From Patella vulgata (taxonomy: Eukaryota > Mollusca > Gastropoda > Patellidae), in assembly GCF_932274485.2 (NCBI RefSeq), contig NC_065885.2:38081062-38145061 (forward strand): 64,000 nt of DNA. Reading direction: 5' to 3'. The notes under the pieces are model-generated. The model was not told the DNA's origin. It saw only the letters and a program-made list of their open reading frames with translations, and searched no databases. Positions 62,187 to 64,000 of the stretch are shown piece after piece; the stretch's first letter is position 1; each line of letters starts with the position of its first letter. The position numbers were made by a program, and so were the translations under genes.

Positions 62187-63278
62187 ATGAAAAGGAAGCT
62201 GAATAATTACAGTGCAAATGGGAACTGCCACAATAACAGTCAAACACAGAATGAAGAATCCATTATTGTGACTGAAGGTGAAACCGATGATGCTGTAAAG
62301 AAAGCAAATCAAAATGACAACAACGCGGACAATGATGAAATGAAAAGTAACAACAAAGAATCTCTAAGTCTAAGTCATCAATTAAATTTACAGCTGACAA
62401 GGTATGTCGTGGCTTTGCGTCCATGGTCGTTTACAGCTTCATTTACACCTGTTGCATTGGGATGTACTCTTGCTTACAAGACAACAGGAGACTTTCATCC
62501 CGCCATATTCATCTACAGTTTAATAACAGCATTGTCGGTTCATGCTGCTGGTAATCTAGTCAACACATATTTTGATTACTTTCATGGCATCGATAGTAAG
62601 AAAAGTGATGACAGAACTTTAGTTGATAAAATCCTTTCCCCGCAAGATGTTGCTTGGTTGGGTGGTGTTCTGTATGTTATTGGATGCCTAGGATTCCTGT
62701 GTTTAACATTTGTATCTCCTGCTAAAATGGAACATTTGGCCCTGATTTATTTTGGTGGTTTATCTGGAAGCTTTCTCTACACTGGTGGTCTTGGATTGAA
62801 ATACATTGCATTGGGTGACCTCCTAATCTTCCTCACCTTCGGACCAGTTACCATCATGTTCTCGTTTTTATGTCAAACAGGACGATTATCATTGATCTGT
62901 ATTCTATATGCCATTCCATTAGCGTTAAATACAGAAGCTATTTTACACAGTAACAATACCCGTGATATGGATTGTGACAGTAAAGCTGGTATTGTTACTC
63001 TTGCCATTCTCTTAGGACACACAGGATCATATCTCTTATTTACCCTTCTTATATTCACCCCTTACATAATTTTTATTTTAATGGCTCTACATTATACTAA
63101 GTGGATGTTTATTCCTGCTAGTTCAATGTTTTTAGCTTTTAGATATGAGAAGGATTTTCGAAGAGGAGATTTAAAAAATCTGCCTCGAGAATTAGCCAAG
63201 TTAAATTTATTAATGGGATTACTTTATGTAGTGGCTTGTTTGTGTGCAGACAGTAACAATCTTCCTAAATTACTGTAA
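62187..63278 (+). CDS. UBIAD1: UbiA prenyltransferase domain-containing protein 1, single exon
   Basis: Integral membrane prenyltransferase. Vertebrate UBIAD1 makes vitamin K2 (menaquinone-4) by geranylgeranylating menadione and has a role in CoQ10 synthesis at Golgi/ER membranes. 363 residues (human 338): a hydrophilic, Asn-rich N-terminus to about 68, then RPWSFTASFTPVALG (78-92), first aspartate-rich motif NLVNTYFDYFHGID (123-136) followed by KKSDDRTLVD, second motif NNTRDMDCDSKAG (256-268), and about nine hydrophobic helices to the C-terminus. Both Mg-prenyl-diphosphate motifs are intact. The ATG at 62187 is the first in frame and gives the full family N-terminus. No intron interrupts it, unlike the two-exon human gene. 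Confidence 0.96.
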   Translation: MKRKLNNYSANGNCHNNSQTQNEESIIVTEGETDDAVKKANQNDNNADNDEMKSNNKESLSLSHQLNLQLTRYVVALRPWSFTASFTPVALGCTLAYKTTGDFHPAIFIYSLITALSVHAAGNLVNTYFDYFHGIDSKKSDDRTLVDKILSPQDVAWLGGVLYVIGCLGFLCLTFVSPAKMEHLALIYFGGLSGSFLYTGGLGLKYIALGDLLIFLTFGPVTIMFSFLCQTGRLSLICILYAIPLALNTEAILHSNNTRDMDCDSKAGIVTLAILLGHTGSYLLFTLLIFTPYIIFILMALHYTKWMFIPASSMFLAFRYEKDFRRGDLKNLPRELAKLNLLMGLLYVVACLCADSNNLPKLL

Positions 63279-63280
63279 AA

Positions 63281-63286
63281 AATAAA
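63281..63286 (+). terminator. UBIAD1: UBIAD1 poly(A) signal candidate AATAAA
   Basis: AATAAA three bases after the stop codon. A second AATAAA at 63451-63456 and ATTAAA near 63599 are more conventional choices. Confidence 0.4.
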
Positions 63287-64000
63287 ATAGCTGTATTGTT
63301 TTTAATACCTGTAAATTATTTGGGGGGAATGCCAAAGGGGTTACTCCAAAAACAAATTGAAAAAAAAAAAAAAAATGTGTTGAATTTTTCAATTGAGTTG
63401 AAAAGATTGAAATAGATTGATCTGTGTCAAATGTTGTCTCGTGCCAAAGAAATAAAAGTAGTTTGCTTGTTGTGTGATAGCTTGATGTGATGGTGTACAT
63501 GCAGTAATTTACATGTAGATGTATCTTCAATTGAAATAGTACCATACCAATGGTATTATAATTTGCTGTGTGAATTCCCTGTTTTTCATTGTTTATCCAT
63601 TAAAGTTATATTCCTTTAAAACTAAGAGGAGTATAACCTCTTTGATTTGGGCCAAAAATGTAAGTTTCATTGAATTTTTCGTGTTGATTGTGATATGAAG
63701 ATCTGTCTTTGTTAAAATATTACATCCATATACAGATAAAACAAAATATAATCTATTTTGTGTTCAACGTTCAACAAAGAGTCAAAAGAGAAACTAAAAT
63801 TTGTAAAGAGGCTACTAAAAAAGAATTCTATTAACCCAATTCAGCACTTTATTTTGACCTAAATCAAAGAGGTTTCCTTTGATTAAAGTCTTAACAATGA
63901 TTGAATTTAAATCGAATAAAAAGATAATATTGCTATCTACATGTCATTAACTTAATCTATCCACTTAATGTCCGAGTACGTTTGCTGCTTAATGAGTTTG
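63287..64000. other. Downstream of UBIAD1
   Basis: Probable 3' UTR then intergenic. A 16-base poly(A) run sits near 63360. AACCTCTTTGATTT at 63635-63648 has its exact complement at 63861-63874, an isolated 14-base inverted repeat of unknown meaning. No further gene seen. Confidence 0.4.

Overview
This is eukaryotic, AT-rich, intron-rich DNA. Two animal host genes, tRNA-derived SINEs, an I-type LINE, a Tc1 transposon and tandem-core elements resembling molluscan pearl (Helentron-type) repeats point to a lophotrochozoan, most likely a mollusc. The phylum is an inference; the gene identities are firm.

Layout: 1-2920 is the 3' part of an I-superfamily LINE, cut by the window edge, with reverse transcriptase, RNase H and a repetitive 3' UTR. 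4251-5406 is a pearl-like tandem-core element. 6130-6880 holds a TATA-bearing dispersed repeat, a degraded GIY-YIG endonuclease fragment and a SINE. 8015-49519 on the minus strand is one complete host gene, F-box DNA helicase 1 (FBH1). I traced it exon by exon: 19 coding exons with GT-AG borders, continuous phase and about 1,251 codons. Only 3.76 kb of its 41.5 kb codes. The introns hold at least eleven SINE copies, seven pearl-like elements of one family and several of another (nested in both directions), a Tc1 transposon, TTAA-flanked MITEs and hairpin repeats. 49543-62186 is intergenic: two facing pearl-like copies, a hAT-type element with a perfect 8-bp target duplication (54277-55602), a recent tandem duplication (56231-59811) carrying a small ORF and a perfect hairpin MITE, and more SINE copies. 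62187-63278 on the plus strand is a second host gene, UBIAD1, a membrane prenyltransferase, in a single exon.

The two host genes do not form a pathway: FBH1 acts in nuclear recombination control at replication forks, UBIAD1 in vitamin K2/CoQ-type quinone prenylation in membranes. The biology worth a second look is in the mobile DNA: transposons packed against FBH1 splice sites, a SINE and a LINE sharing a 3' tail, mutually nested pearl-like elements, and a duplication that gives an empty-site control for a MITE. I saw no CRISPR array, prokaryotic system, virus copy or clearly new protein system.
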